Positions 1 through 12,000 of a DNA stretch of 64,000 bases are shown here, piece by piece; positions within the stretch are counted from its first letter, which is position 1, and every line of letters begins with the position of its first letter. The stretch is from Chrysogorgia sp. JL179-B06 (taxonomy: Eukaryota; Cnidaria; Anthozoa; Scleralcyonacea; Chrysogorgiidae), in assembly GCA_035772405.1 (NCBI GenBank), contig JAYKKM010000439.1, forward strand, positions 5,681,001 to 5,745,000, in the 5' to 3' direction. The translations under genes and the position numbers were made by a program. Under the pieces are notes generated by a model, which saw only the letters and a program-made list of their open reading frames with translations, was not told where the DNA came from and searched no databases.

Positions 1-1637
1 TTCTTTGTGAATCGGGTTTCTCCAAAGGTATTCAGATTTAGAGTTTCTTTCTTGATTGACGGTAGACCAAGTCTTTCCTTCAGGCGATCTGTCACGTATG
101 AACGCTGGCTACCACTGTCGAGCAGCACTCGAACGGGAATGGCCGTTTCGCTGTGTTTCGAATAGGCGAAGGTTGTCACGGTCTGTAAACGAACCTTGGA
201 TGGGCTTCGGGTCGTTGTCGTCGTAAGTTTTTGATTCACGGTTGAGGAGTCATCTTCGGTTGACTTCGGCTTTTCTTCTGGAGTCTTCTTATTTGTCGGA
301 AAAGAATCTCGTGGGCAAATTGACTGGTGGTGTTTTCCATCACAGTGGCGGCAGTTAATTCGATGACCAACTCGTAAGCATAAATAACAACGCTTGCTTT
401 GTCTCAAAATGTCCTTTCGATCATTTATGTCCTTAATTCGGCCACACGAAGCGGAGAAGTGAAATTCGCCAGAATACACACATTTTATCTTGGTTTCTCC
501 AGTACTACCATTTTTTACGAACAGACTCGATGCAGACTTTTGCTTTCGATGGTCATTACCGTCTTAGTTGTTGGCACGGACATTTTCGCTAATTTAGCGG
601 GCTTCGACCTCTTTTCGAATTACCTCTAGAAGATCGCGAATTTCCCATACTTCGCTGGCGGTCTTTCTGGCAATCTGAATTCTTATCTCGGATGGTAATT
701 TTGACATGATGACAGGAATAAGCAAGCTGCCATATCGATCGGAATTTATTCCTAACGCCTCGAGACCCGCGAAGTTGTGATGACTTATCTCCTGAACATG
801 CTGGAAGCTTCAATAGTTCGTCCATATGAGCTGAAATAACAAGTTGAGGATTTCCAAACCGTTGCTTGAGTATGTCTATCGAAGCTTGATAGTTTTCTTC
901 GGTTAATGCAAGCCCCTTGATGGCAAGTAAAGCGGGCCCTTCGAGTAAGGAATACAAATAATTAAATTTGTCGATGCGTGACAACTGGGCATTCTTGTGG
1001 ACGGCGTTTTCCAAACTGTCCCAGAAAGGACGAAAACTCGTTATATCGCCTTTAAATTTAGGTAATACCAGCTTCGGGAGTTTGGCACTGAAGTGTGGTT
1101 GGCCCTGGTTTTGAGACGTTGTTGTTGTCAGTGGTGATTCGTTGATGTTAATAACTCCTTCCGAGTTGCCGGGAATATAAATTGGAGAAATGCCACTTGT
1201 ATTTAGACCCTGAGCTTGCTGCAGGCTAGACTCTGTAGCTGCATTCGCTTGAGCAAGCGGTTGACCGAAAATTGTAAACGAAACAGCCAAAGATGGTACG
1301 TGCGCGGTTTGTCATGGATGACTGCTTTGCTTATAAATTTTGAGATTGCCTTCAGCACGTCGAGAACTCGCGAATTAATTTCTTCCGATATTTCTATTTC
1401 TTCCTCAATATCCTTGATATCGCATAACTCTAACACATCTTGGTTGAACTGCTTCACAACTTTCAGTTTCTCACCCAGGAGATCGTACAGTGTGTTCAAA
1501 CGGTCTTTTTAAACTTCGTCGATGTCTTCTGCAGCCCGCGCGCCGCTCAAAAGTTCCTTCGTTTCGTTGATGAATCTTGTTACGACTGCTCGGTTGCCAC
1601 GGCGAGTGTCTCGAATTCGTTCTAGCTTGTCTGTCAT
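1..1637 (-). pseudogene. BEL/Pao gag-protease reading frame, frameshifted
   Basis: The best start is the ATG at 1637. The N-terminal gag part is read in one frame, then the frame moves near 1500 and again near 1250, and DUF1759-like sequence (residues around PKFKGDITSFRPFWD) follows. Another break near 700 leads to a frame with the zinc-binding stretch CRHCDGKHHQSIC and finally the protease motif LLDSGSQRSYVT near 100-130, whose DSG is the catalytic aspartate motif of the retroviral aspartyl protease family. At least three frame changes mean the copy is inactive. The reverse transcriptase would lie left of the window. Confidence 0.75.
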
Positions 1638-1720
1638 AACGATAATCCTTCGATTTTAAGATTTTTAAACGGTTAATACTAATAGTAGGGCACAACGCGC
1701 CTTACGTTGGGCGCCATTTA
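1..1720 (-). mobile_element. BEL/Pao LTR retrotransposon, 5' part (gag and protease), truncated by window edge
   Basis: Reading leftward from about 1720 there is a tRNA primer-binding-site-like TGGCGCCCAACG (about 1709-1720), then a gag start at 1637, the Pao-type gag domain (DUF1759-like, about 850-1100), a CCHC/CxxC cluster (about 290-400) and an aspartic protease at the window edge. The element therefore lies on the minus strand with its 5' end on the right. An LTR should lie to the right of 1720, but I could not set its edges. It probably sits upstream of, or inside an intron of, the receptor gene that starts to be readable at 2961. Confidence 0.85.
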
Positions 1721-2151
1721 ATACACTTTGCATTTTCGTTCGAACTAACATATAATCTAGTCAATTTCACATTGTTTATTGCCTCGTGTTCTTCTCGTTC
1801 CTAGGCTCTCTCTCAATATAACAAAACAAATAAATTCAACCTTTTCACAACGGGTGCTCCATTTAAGATTGTTCTGAAACCATACTCTAAGTAACTTAAA
1901 GATGTTGATTCTTTGAACCAGAGAAACACACCCAATGTGTAATGTAACGCAGCGTAATGAAATTCACAGCCACAGAGAAACACAGCGTTTCTTCAAAATC
2001 TGTTTATGCTGTATCAGTGTAAAAAAACAGAAGATATGTATCTTCCGTTTTTATTACACTAATGACCATTTTATTAATTTCGGCCCAATTTGCTACAGCA
2101 TCAACAGCGTTTTGAAGACCACACTGGACTGGTGGTCGAAAGCTCGAAATA

Positions 2152-2366
<215 letters not shown>

Positions 2367-2393
2367 TTACCTATTATATATACATATAATATA

Positions 2394-2530
<137 letters not shown>

Positions 2531-2728
2531 TACAAGACACGTGTTTCGCTGTTCCACATGCAGCTCATCAGTGTAGCTTGGTACAATGCAGACATGGGCG
2601 GCAATCGCTTGGGTATAATTAGTTCTCATGGTGACAACCGCTTGTGGGACAAACAGCGGTCATGCGCACATCCAGAGAGCGTGAAGTGGTATAGGGTAAG
2701 AGTGATCAAACCACCACAAGGGCAACAC

Positions 2729-2730
<2 letters not shown>

Positions 2731-2760
<30 letters not shown>

Positions 2761-2791
2761 ATATATATATTATATATATATATATATATAT
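2731..2791. repeat. (AT)n microsatellite, interrupted
   Basis: About 60 bases of AT with a few phase slips. The 2524-2730 stretch between the two microsatellites is unique sequence in which I see no gene. Confidence 0.9.
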
Positions 2792-2960
2792 GAAGAGAAA
2801 CATTTGTGGCCATGCCTGGTTTAAATATGAATATAATCGAAAATACTTCTTCAGGCAAATAAAATACCAACATATTTTATTTGCGTGAAGACGTATTTTC
2901 AATGCATGCAAGGTCTCATTTATTTGATTTACTCAATTACTATATTTTTTTCTGTTATAG

Positions 2961-3073
2961 TTGTTGTGCATATCGAATTAGAGTTAAAATTGGCTAACAT
3001 TTCATTTACGGAAGAACTAAAGAATAGTACATCAAATCTATATAAAAAATTAAAAAATGATGTCCAAGACGAG
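2961..3073 (+). CDS. Receptor exon: first third of SEA domain
   Basis: The exon starts after TCTGTTATAG and ends before GTAAGG. It enters in phase 1 and leaves in phase 0. It encodes a beta strand and helix typical of a SEA domain start (key residues FTEELKNSTS..LYKKL). SEA domains are extracellular and often autoproteolytic. Confidence 0.8.
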
Positions 3074-6000
3074 GTAAGGGTATGGATTATAAATAAAGGA
3101 TCTAAATTGATAGGCACTCCTAGGAGTATTTGTATATTTACATTCTAACGTTATCACGTGGTCGATATTTTGATATCATATAGTTATGTGTTAGATAACT
3201 ATAGTTTCAATTTTGTCTTAGGAAGGAACGAAGGAAATGCTCACGCCGATTTTAAATGGTTTTATATTAAAAACCATTATATAGTTACGCCGGTTCTTTA
3301 CATTATATTGTCTTTATTATTGGGTATAATAGTGAATAAACGTTACAGAGTATTTATGAATAATATGTCAACATAAATTTTTACTTACCATCAACCTATA
3401 AAATTAAGTTTCGTCGCCATACATCAAATAATTATGGAGATATTGACCGCTGGCACTTTCCGTCTCCCTCCAGTCCAGGAATACTAAAAATCCCTTTCAA
3501 GTAGTAGGCTATTTTATTTAAGAATTATAGATTATGAGCGGGACATTTATGTTGAATGATATCATTGTTTTAGTAGAAAGTCAGTAATTTTTGTTCATTA
3601 TTTATTTAAAATTATTTGGAAAATCGAAAAGGTAAAATAAAAATATGTGACAATCACCGTGGTATTATTGTTGTCAGTCGCAGGCAATATACTGGAAGGT
3701 GAAATTCTAAACCAGCTCATCATTTCGGTGGATTGCGCATGTATTACGGATGAACAACTAAAGATACCGAAAACGTTACTCCAACGGCAGCACAAGACAG
3801 GTGACCGTCAACATGGCAGACAATACAAGCGCTACAAGGACTCACAAAAGGCAAATCTAAAATCACGTGGCATTGATCTGGAAACGTGGCAAAACAGGCA
3901 GCCAAGATCGGAGCTACGATGCTGCAACACAATTTGAAAACAATCGGACACACTAAAATCAAAACGTCACAGAAACAAAACGTCACAAAAACAAAGGGAA
4001 TCCAGGCAAACAGTACCGACGTCTATACATCGTATATATGTAGAGTATATCTGCGACATCTGTAGCCGCTCGTGTGCATCATGTATTGTGCACAACACAC
4101 ACGTATTGCATATGTCAATTTAATTATCTGTGTATAACATTTACATTATCCTCATAAGTTGTAAACAAAACTGTATTATTATTTATAGTAACATCTTCGA
4201 ATAATTATTGTTCTAATAAGAAATGCACTAATTTTCTATTAAAATACAGATGATTTGGTTAATTGAATGCAAGATCAGAGCCTTATAGACGTTCGTCATA
4301 TTAGCTTTCGGGCCTCTTTTCTTTCAATTCTTAGATTTTGTGTTTTAAAAACTTTAAATTTGCCTTCAGGGCCTCCTTCTATTCCTTTGGCCGCGAGTGT
4401 AATACGTTTAATAAGCGTTTCCTCCTCTCGCGTGATTAAACAAAAAATATTTTCTTGTCGATATGATCATATACACCCAAAAATGCATTAAAAATTTGTA
4501 ATATAAAGTCGAAGACTTCTAAACTGAAACGCAATTTAATTTATCCATTGCTAGTACTCTCCAATGCAAGTTTAGGAGTCAATAAATCAATTATCTTGAG
4601 AACGTTATTATAGCACTTAATTACTAATATTTTTACTGTTGTCTTTTTAGCTATATGCATTTTTTAAGAACACATCTGGATTTATTGGTGTCGAAGTGTT
4701 GGGGTTTGCGTAAGTGGTCTTTTATGGATTAAACTTAGAGCTTATCAAAGTAATTAATTAGTATAATTAGAGAAGTAATTAACTAGTAATGTCAGCGAAA
4801 TGTCGACCAAAGAATATACAGTGCATGTTTTCTTTATTTCGTGTATTTTATTACGGTGAAAACTATGGCAAAACAATACAACATTTACACTAATAATAAA
4901 ATACAAATTTTATCTTCGAGTGATGGTAACATCTTTCACGAGCAAGCGACGCGAACGAGTGAAACATATTATTATCACATGCAAGAAGATAAAACTCGTA
5001 TCCCCAAAAGGCCATGTAATGTTCTATTTATTATATTGAAATAGCCATGATGATAGCTTCACGTGTGAAGGTAAAAATGATATCTTCACTGTGAGCAATT
5101 TATTATAACAATCTTTAATCAGGGTGTCCCCGTCACAGAAGTGGTTTTCAGAGGAGCCCTGCATCATTAAAAATATATACAACAATAAATAAATAAAAAC
5201 ATAACATAACATAACATTACAAAAAGCAAAACAAAACAAAACAAAAAACAACCTATAAAATGCAGTTACCGTATACAATTAATAATACACTTATCAAAAA
5301 TACAATAAATTAAAATAAACTTAAGCAGTTCAAATATCCATCAACTTTTTAAGTTTCGTTTTGAAAAATTTGAAAGAGGAAGGGATTTTTAGTTCATCTG
5401 GCAAAGTGTTCCAATCGACTAGTCCTTGATAGGATAGTTTTTGTTTACCCCAGTTAGTTTTAGCACGTGGTAGATAGAAATCACGTTTTCGCCGAGTGTC
5501 ATAGTTATGTATTTCATAATTGAATTTAAAATTGAAATCAAGATCAACTTCGTTATACAGGCACTTGTATAATATGGAAGGCGTCTATGGAAGAGTCGAA
5601 TCTAACATGTAGAGGTTTCCATTTTAAATACATTAGCGATAGTGAAGCTGATGAGCGAGTGGGTAAATCCAGAATTATCTTAGCAGCTTTATTTTGAAGA
5701 ACTTGAAGTTGATCCATTAGAGACAAGTTATTCTTATCACCCCAAACAAAGTCAGCATAATCGAATAGAGGAAGAACCAGGCTGTTGAATAGAGTAATTC
5801 TGGCGTTGATTGGTAGAAGATGCTTGACACGTCGAATGATACCAAGCCGTTGATTCAAATTCTTTGCCAATTTTTCAATGTGATCAGACTACAGTATGTT
5901 AAGGACTGATTGACAATGACACCCAGGTATTTAAAGGACTCGACTATATCTAGTGTTGACCCATTTATAGAAATACCAATATCTTGTACTTTTTTGAGGT

Positions 6001-9000
6001 TCGCATTACTTCCGAAGACGAGAAACTTGCACTTAGCTGCGTTTAGGGTCAACAGGTTCTCAGAGAACCATTTGGATAAGTTGCGAAGATCCGAGTTAAG
6101 TTCTCTCTGCAAGTCGAGGACATTGTTGGATGAGTAGTACAAGACTGTGTCATCGGCATATAGTGTGATTTTACATTTGTGTACGCAGGAAGGAATATCA
6201 TTTACATGCATGAGGAACAGTAGAGGTCCGAGAATACTTCCTTGTGGAACGCCCACAGCTATTGATCGAGGAGAGGATTGTACGAGACCATGCAACTGAA
6301 GTGACTTGAGAGCGATTTGTCAGGTAGGATCTGAACCAGTCAACTGAAGCACTGGAGAGACCAATAGATGCCAGCTTGTTCAATAAAAGCTGATGGCTAA
6401 CAGTATCAAAAACCTTTGACAGGTCCAGGAAGACTGCACCAGTGATTAAGCCGGAGTCCAGGGTTGTCAAGGATATTGTCTGTGAAATGAGATAGAGTTA
6501 TAGTGGTAGACAAACGTGGCCTAAATCCAAATCCAAATATTGTGCTGATGTAGATAGTTATATATTTGGTAATGAACTGCTTTTTCCAGGATCTTACTGA
6601 CTGTAGGTAGAATTGTTATCGGTCTATAGTTGTTGGGGTCGCAACGGTCACCAGTCTTGAATAGCGCTGACACTTTTCCGAATTTCCATAATGATGGGAA
6701 GGTAGATGTGTTCAAAGAACGATTGAAGATGTTGGTAAGACTTCTTGAGATTATTTCAGCAGAGTCTTTAAGTAGTCTGGCACTAATATTGTCTAGTCCG
6801 ATGGCTTTGTTGGTTTTTAGATCTCTTAGCTGACATCTCACAAAGGATTCATCAATTTCTTGGAAAATAAAAGTGTCTCATTTTTATTTAGCAATATAAA
6901 TATATAGCAATATAAAGATATCATTTTTATCTTCACATGTGAAGATATATTATTTTTCTGAAGAGGAGAAAACCTATAGTATTTCATCGATACCTATATT
7001 AATTAAAAATAGTATATATTTTTTATTTGGTTATTTTGTTCTATCTAACCGTCTTGTATAACAGTAATGATCCCGTCACCCAGTCCTCTGCTATAAGAAA
7101 GAATATATACAGTATAAATATATGCCTGCAAATTCTCAAACAACAATGGCGTGTACTGCACTAATCAAGAACCAATAATCAATGGACAACTAATCAAGAA
7201 CCGCTAATCGACTCGCTTTTCTCAATCAACAACATAATTTCACACAACGTTTTCCAGTGGTTACTGAGAGGTCGGTTATTGAGCTTGTGATATTACACAA
7301 GTATATCAACAATGCTAACGATTTTGCTATGACGGATATACACTTAATGTAAGCCTTAACCCCTTATATAGTTGTAAAGTTTTTCTTGTTTGTTGGAAAC
7401 CATTTGTTCGCAAGAGTTTGTTTTGAGACAAAAATACTAAAATGTTGGATAATAAATAGTAAGGATAACACATAAAAATATTTAGCCTTCGGTTGATGCT
7501 GCAAGAAAAGCGTGGAGATATTCGTATATACACTGAAAATAGTGACCTGCTCCGGAAATTACTGTAATCAAGCCGATCATGATTGAGACATGCAATGCCA
7601 ATGATATGTGTACAAAATTATGAATCTTTCTTTTATTCCAACATCAAATCACAAAACGTTTAACTCAAATAATATTTATAAAAATAAAAACTTTGTTCTT
7701 GAATTTTGTAGAAACTTTTATGGTGAAAACGCTAGTTTCAATAAAATGTTAATTGTGACCTCCTTGCGTGCTAATTTTAATAGATTTGTTCAAAATTATT
7801 GTCTGGATTATAATTTTAATTACTAATACATTTTACGTATTCCATCTGAAATCTCTAGTGCAACTTATAATGAGAATGTGGTATGGCGGATACTCCTCAA
7901 ATGTTTAATCTTTTTTACTCGGTAGAGCTGTTAATAAACTGAACAGATTTTTGTTGGTTGGGTCAATATTTTATTTAACAAACGCATGCGTTGTATTAAC
8001 CTTGCTTTTTATTGTGTAGCGAAATCACTCATTTTTGAAAAACTGTTTGTATAAAAGAAAAACTACTGCTCCGTTTCCCATGTATTTTGCTTTGTGAAAC
8101 CTTGGACCGGTCATTATTTATGGCCGGGGTAGGGGCCGAAGAGAAAATGATTGGGTAACTGAAAATTCTAAGACCTAAATGGTTGGGTTAAAAAATCACA
8201 CCTCTGAAGAGATGGGTAGCAAAATTTTCATGAGTATTTACATAAAAAATTATGAGTTCATTTAAAATTGGAATCTCGTCATCCGTTCTCCTTAGTCATC
8301 ATTGCACATTAGCTTTTATTATTGTATTCCTTGGATTCCTCCTATATTTCTGTATACCTGTAGGTAGATAATAATCTTAAAGTTACAGTATGATCTGTCT
8401 GTATATCTATTTGGGTTTATTATTAAAACTTGTATCGATGATATGCAGGGAATTGGGCTTTATCTAAATATTTTTTTGAGTTGGGTAAAAATTTTCTTTA
8501 CCCATAAATGGTTGGGACGGTTAAATTTCTGATCTTAATTTGGTTGGATAAAAATTTTTCCAGCACCAAATCTATTTCTCTTCGGCCCCCACGCCGACTA
8601 TAAATAATGACCGGTCCCCAAATCTAAATCAGAGGTACAGTAGTAATATAAGTTGTTTATTATATTTATACCTCTATTTTAGGAACGGAAGCGTAAAAGT
8701 GATATTCAGAGTAATCATTAAGATTGTTCATCCGTCCAAAAAGGCAGATGAAGTTGTAGCTGTTGGTAAAATGATAAATGAACAAGTAATGAAAGGTCGC
8801 ATTGGAAATATAAAGGTCGTTCCTGAAACTATCAGAATTAAAGGTACATAGTAAACAAGTATCACCTATTTTTATTGATCAAATCATGCAGTGTGGGTAG
8901 TATAGAAAATGGGGGTACCAGCGCATTTTTCCATTTTGAGTTTCTCAACTTATTTATCTGGTGTTCCACCAGATAAGTTGAGAAACTCAAATGGAAAAAT

Positions 9001-12000
9001 TCGCTGTTACCACCATTTTCGATACTACTAGTGGGGTGATGAGAAGTGTAGAATATAAGGGGTATAGGAGCGATTTTCCAAAAGTCAGATCCGTTAGAAG
9101 ACTGACGATTTTCTAGTTTCGTATTTGGGGGTACCAGCAGACTCTTTCCATTCTAGAGTCTCAACTTATCTGGTGGCGACGACACATTTTCCATTTTGAG
9201 TTTCCATATATGACAGCCTGGGCAAATATATGGAACACTCAAAAATGAAAAATGTGCCGCCACCACCAGATAAGTTGAGACACTCGAATGGAAAAAGTTC
9301 TGTGTCACCACCAAATGCGAGATTACTAACAGGTAGTGTGTCGCGTGGTTTGGGGGTCCGAGATATGCCTTAGTTCGTAGGCTACAGAGTGAGGGACGTA
9401 GACGCGTCGCCAGACGCGACCCTGTTGTGGGTAGAGGTGTCGTTAGGTATGACCCTGTTGTGGTTCTGCCAATAGGGATGCGATTCGTGCGATTCAAGCG
9501 ATTCGTGCGATTCGTGAGGTGAGAGAACCTCCTCATGTGAGAAGGCTTAGGGACTTACCGATACTACATCGTAATATGAACTTTATGAAGAGATTGTCCG
9601 TGAGTTACCTCACTGAAGCTAAACAGTTAGGGTCTGGTTAGAAAAGACTCTAGACAAACTGTTATTGATAGTGTTGTCAGCCAATCAAAAGAGCGTCATT
9701 TTGCTATCCGTTTGGATACTTAGTTGGATAAAACATTTGCCGTGGACACTGAGTTGGATACTAATTGCGGCCACCTGTTGGTATGCAAATTAGTCAATGT
9801 TGTTAGCCAATCAAAAGAGCGCCATTTTGCTATCCATTTGGGTACTTGTTTGGATAAAACATTTGCCGTGGACGCTGTGTGAATTGACCAATCAAAAGAG
9901 CGCCATTTCGCTATCCATTTGGATACTCAGTTGGATGGCACATTCGCCGTGCGACGACTTACTAGGGAAAGTCCCTGGGGAAATTTTGTACGTGCGATGA
10001 TTTACTAGGGAGAGTCACCGTCGCGTGACATCGCGAGAAATTATTGGCGTGATGGAGCTTGTGTGTCTGATACAAAGTGCTGCTGATTTACGTAAACTCT
10101 CCGTTAGATTTTCTCAGCCAAAATAGTTTAGTGTCTTTAGGGTTTTCGACGAATATGAACGCTTACAATACTATCGCGTCCGTGTTGTGTCGGGTATGCG
10201 ATATCTCACCTTCAGCTTGCTTCCACTCATATTGTAATTAGATATAGCGCTGTCTCCTTCTTCATTTGGGAGTTCCCCCTCGGGGATTTCCCCTCTAGCC
10301 ATATGGCTAAATACGTGTTTACTAGTTGTCAGTCCACCTGATAGCAACCCTAAACAAGGGAGGTAGGGTGATACGTATGATATAAACTTCTCTACGTCTC
10401 TTTTTAGTAGCTGGTCAGTGTTCAATTCATTTTCAAGCTTCTCGGGTGACTCAATAGCGTCGAGCCCTCCTAACGCTTGCGAGAACTTGCTTATTAAAAA
10501 GTCACAGAGGAACGCGTTCGCTTTCTCAATTCTTTTTGCCTCCCATTCTTCGTAGATTTTATTGATAACTTTTGCTGACGCTTTCTTAATGTGAGCAACC
10601 GATTTGTCTAATTCTCCGTCCTCAGCGAGTTTAGTCAGTTCGTTTCGTTTTTTGTCTAAATCAGTTTGCGGAGGGTCATCGACTAGCGGTGTGTCGTCTT
10701 CCGCGATAGTGGATTCTGCGTCTTGTATCTCTTCAATGAGTTCGTCAATTGTTTCAAGATTTTTTGTCTTGCGCTTTGGCATGTACTATACTATACAACA
10801 TGTCTTATTTTTGCGGAATAACTATTTTGTGCGAGTACGGGTGTCTTAGAAATATCTCCAATCTTGCGTACTCATTGTCTTTCAACTGTTTTATTATTTT
10901 CTCAATCTCCGCTTTATCTACGCCGTTGAGATAATCATCTACGATGATTTTCATGTCGTTTCTGTTAGGATTATAGAATGTCACTAGCTTTCAGATGTTC
11001 TCGCGATATGGTTTACTAATTGAGGTTAGTTGTTGTGTTATGACTATTGTGGGCAGGTTGTAGTGTCTAGCACTAAAGGCTAGTTTGACTAGTTCACTTG
11101 TTCTGTTTTTTACGTCCTGCCCACTAGCACAATCGTGTAATATTATCAATGATTTGGTACCTTTGTAAGTCTCGGTTACGTATTTAAGAACTATGTTGAC
11201 TTTATCCTGCTCACACTGAATAGGGATAAAGTCTGGATCTTTTACGAATTTCCATTCTCTGTACGTCTTATTCCATTCGAATGTTGGACATATAAGAATG
11301 ATGTGCTCGAAGTGATTCATATATTCTTTCTCTATCATATCCAAGAGGTAACGCGTTTTACCGCAGGCTGTCAGGTAGATAGATGATAGATAGAGATAGA
11401 TGTTTTAATGACTATAGGTTTGCAGCCATAAAAAGCTGAAATACATTTAGTCTTACATGTAATGTTATATTAAGCTAAAACTATTTTATAAAATTTAAGA
11501 AAAGTCTATTACTAAAAAATAATTAGATAAATATATAATATATAGTCGAATGATCTAATCTGTATAATAGTTTAAAATGTCTACAAGCTGTAACTATAGC
11601 TTTGGATAAAACTATTTTTACAACGCTCGGTCTTACATAAAGGGCGTACGAATTTCCTTGTGCTCCTCAAGGAGTAATTATTCATGTTTCTAACAGGAAG
11701 TAGGTTATGAAGACGATGTTGTGGGTCGTTGATGATCTCATCAAAAAGTTTAGATGCAATTGTTTCTCTTCTTTCAAAAAGCGTTGAAATTCTTGACACT
11801 TCGAGAGCTCTACTGTAAAGTATATGTGGATAGATAATTCTTAACGCCCGTTTCTGTAGCCTCTCCAGATCGTCACTCAGGTATGCTGGTAGGCTGCGGT
11901 GGAAGACTGGACATGCATATTCGAGGATGGAACGAATACAAGTGACATAAAACAAAGTCAACTCCTTTGGTGCAACTGATGCTCTCTTCAGTTGCTTCAG

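Noticed and set aside
3647..3937. 96-aa ORF in the first receptor intron as a host exon
   Set aside because: No domain, phase mismatch with SEA exons, and the missing SEA centre was found at 4651-4709.
9153..9536. 127-aa minus-strand ORF in the left terminal repeat
   Set aside because: It lies wholly in the inverted repeat, has no family motif and its right-repeat counterpart is not open.
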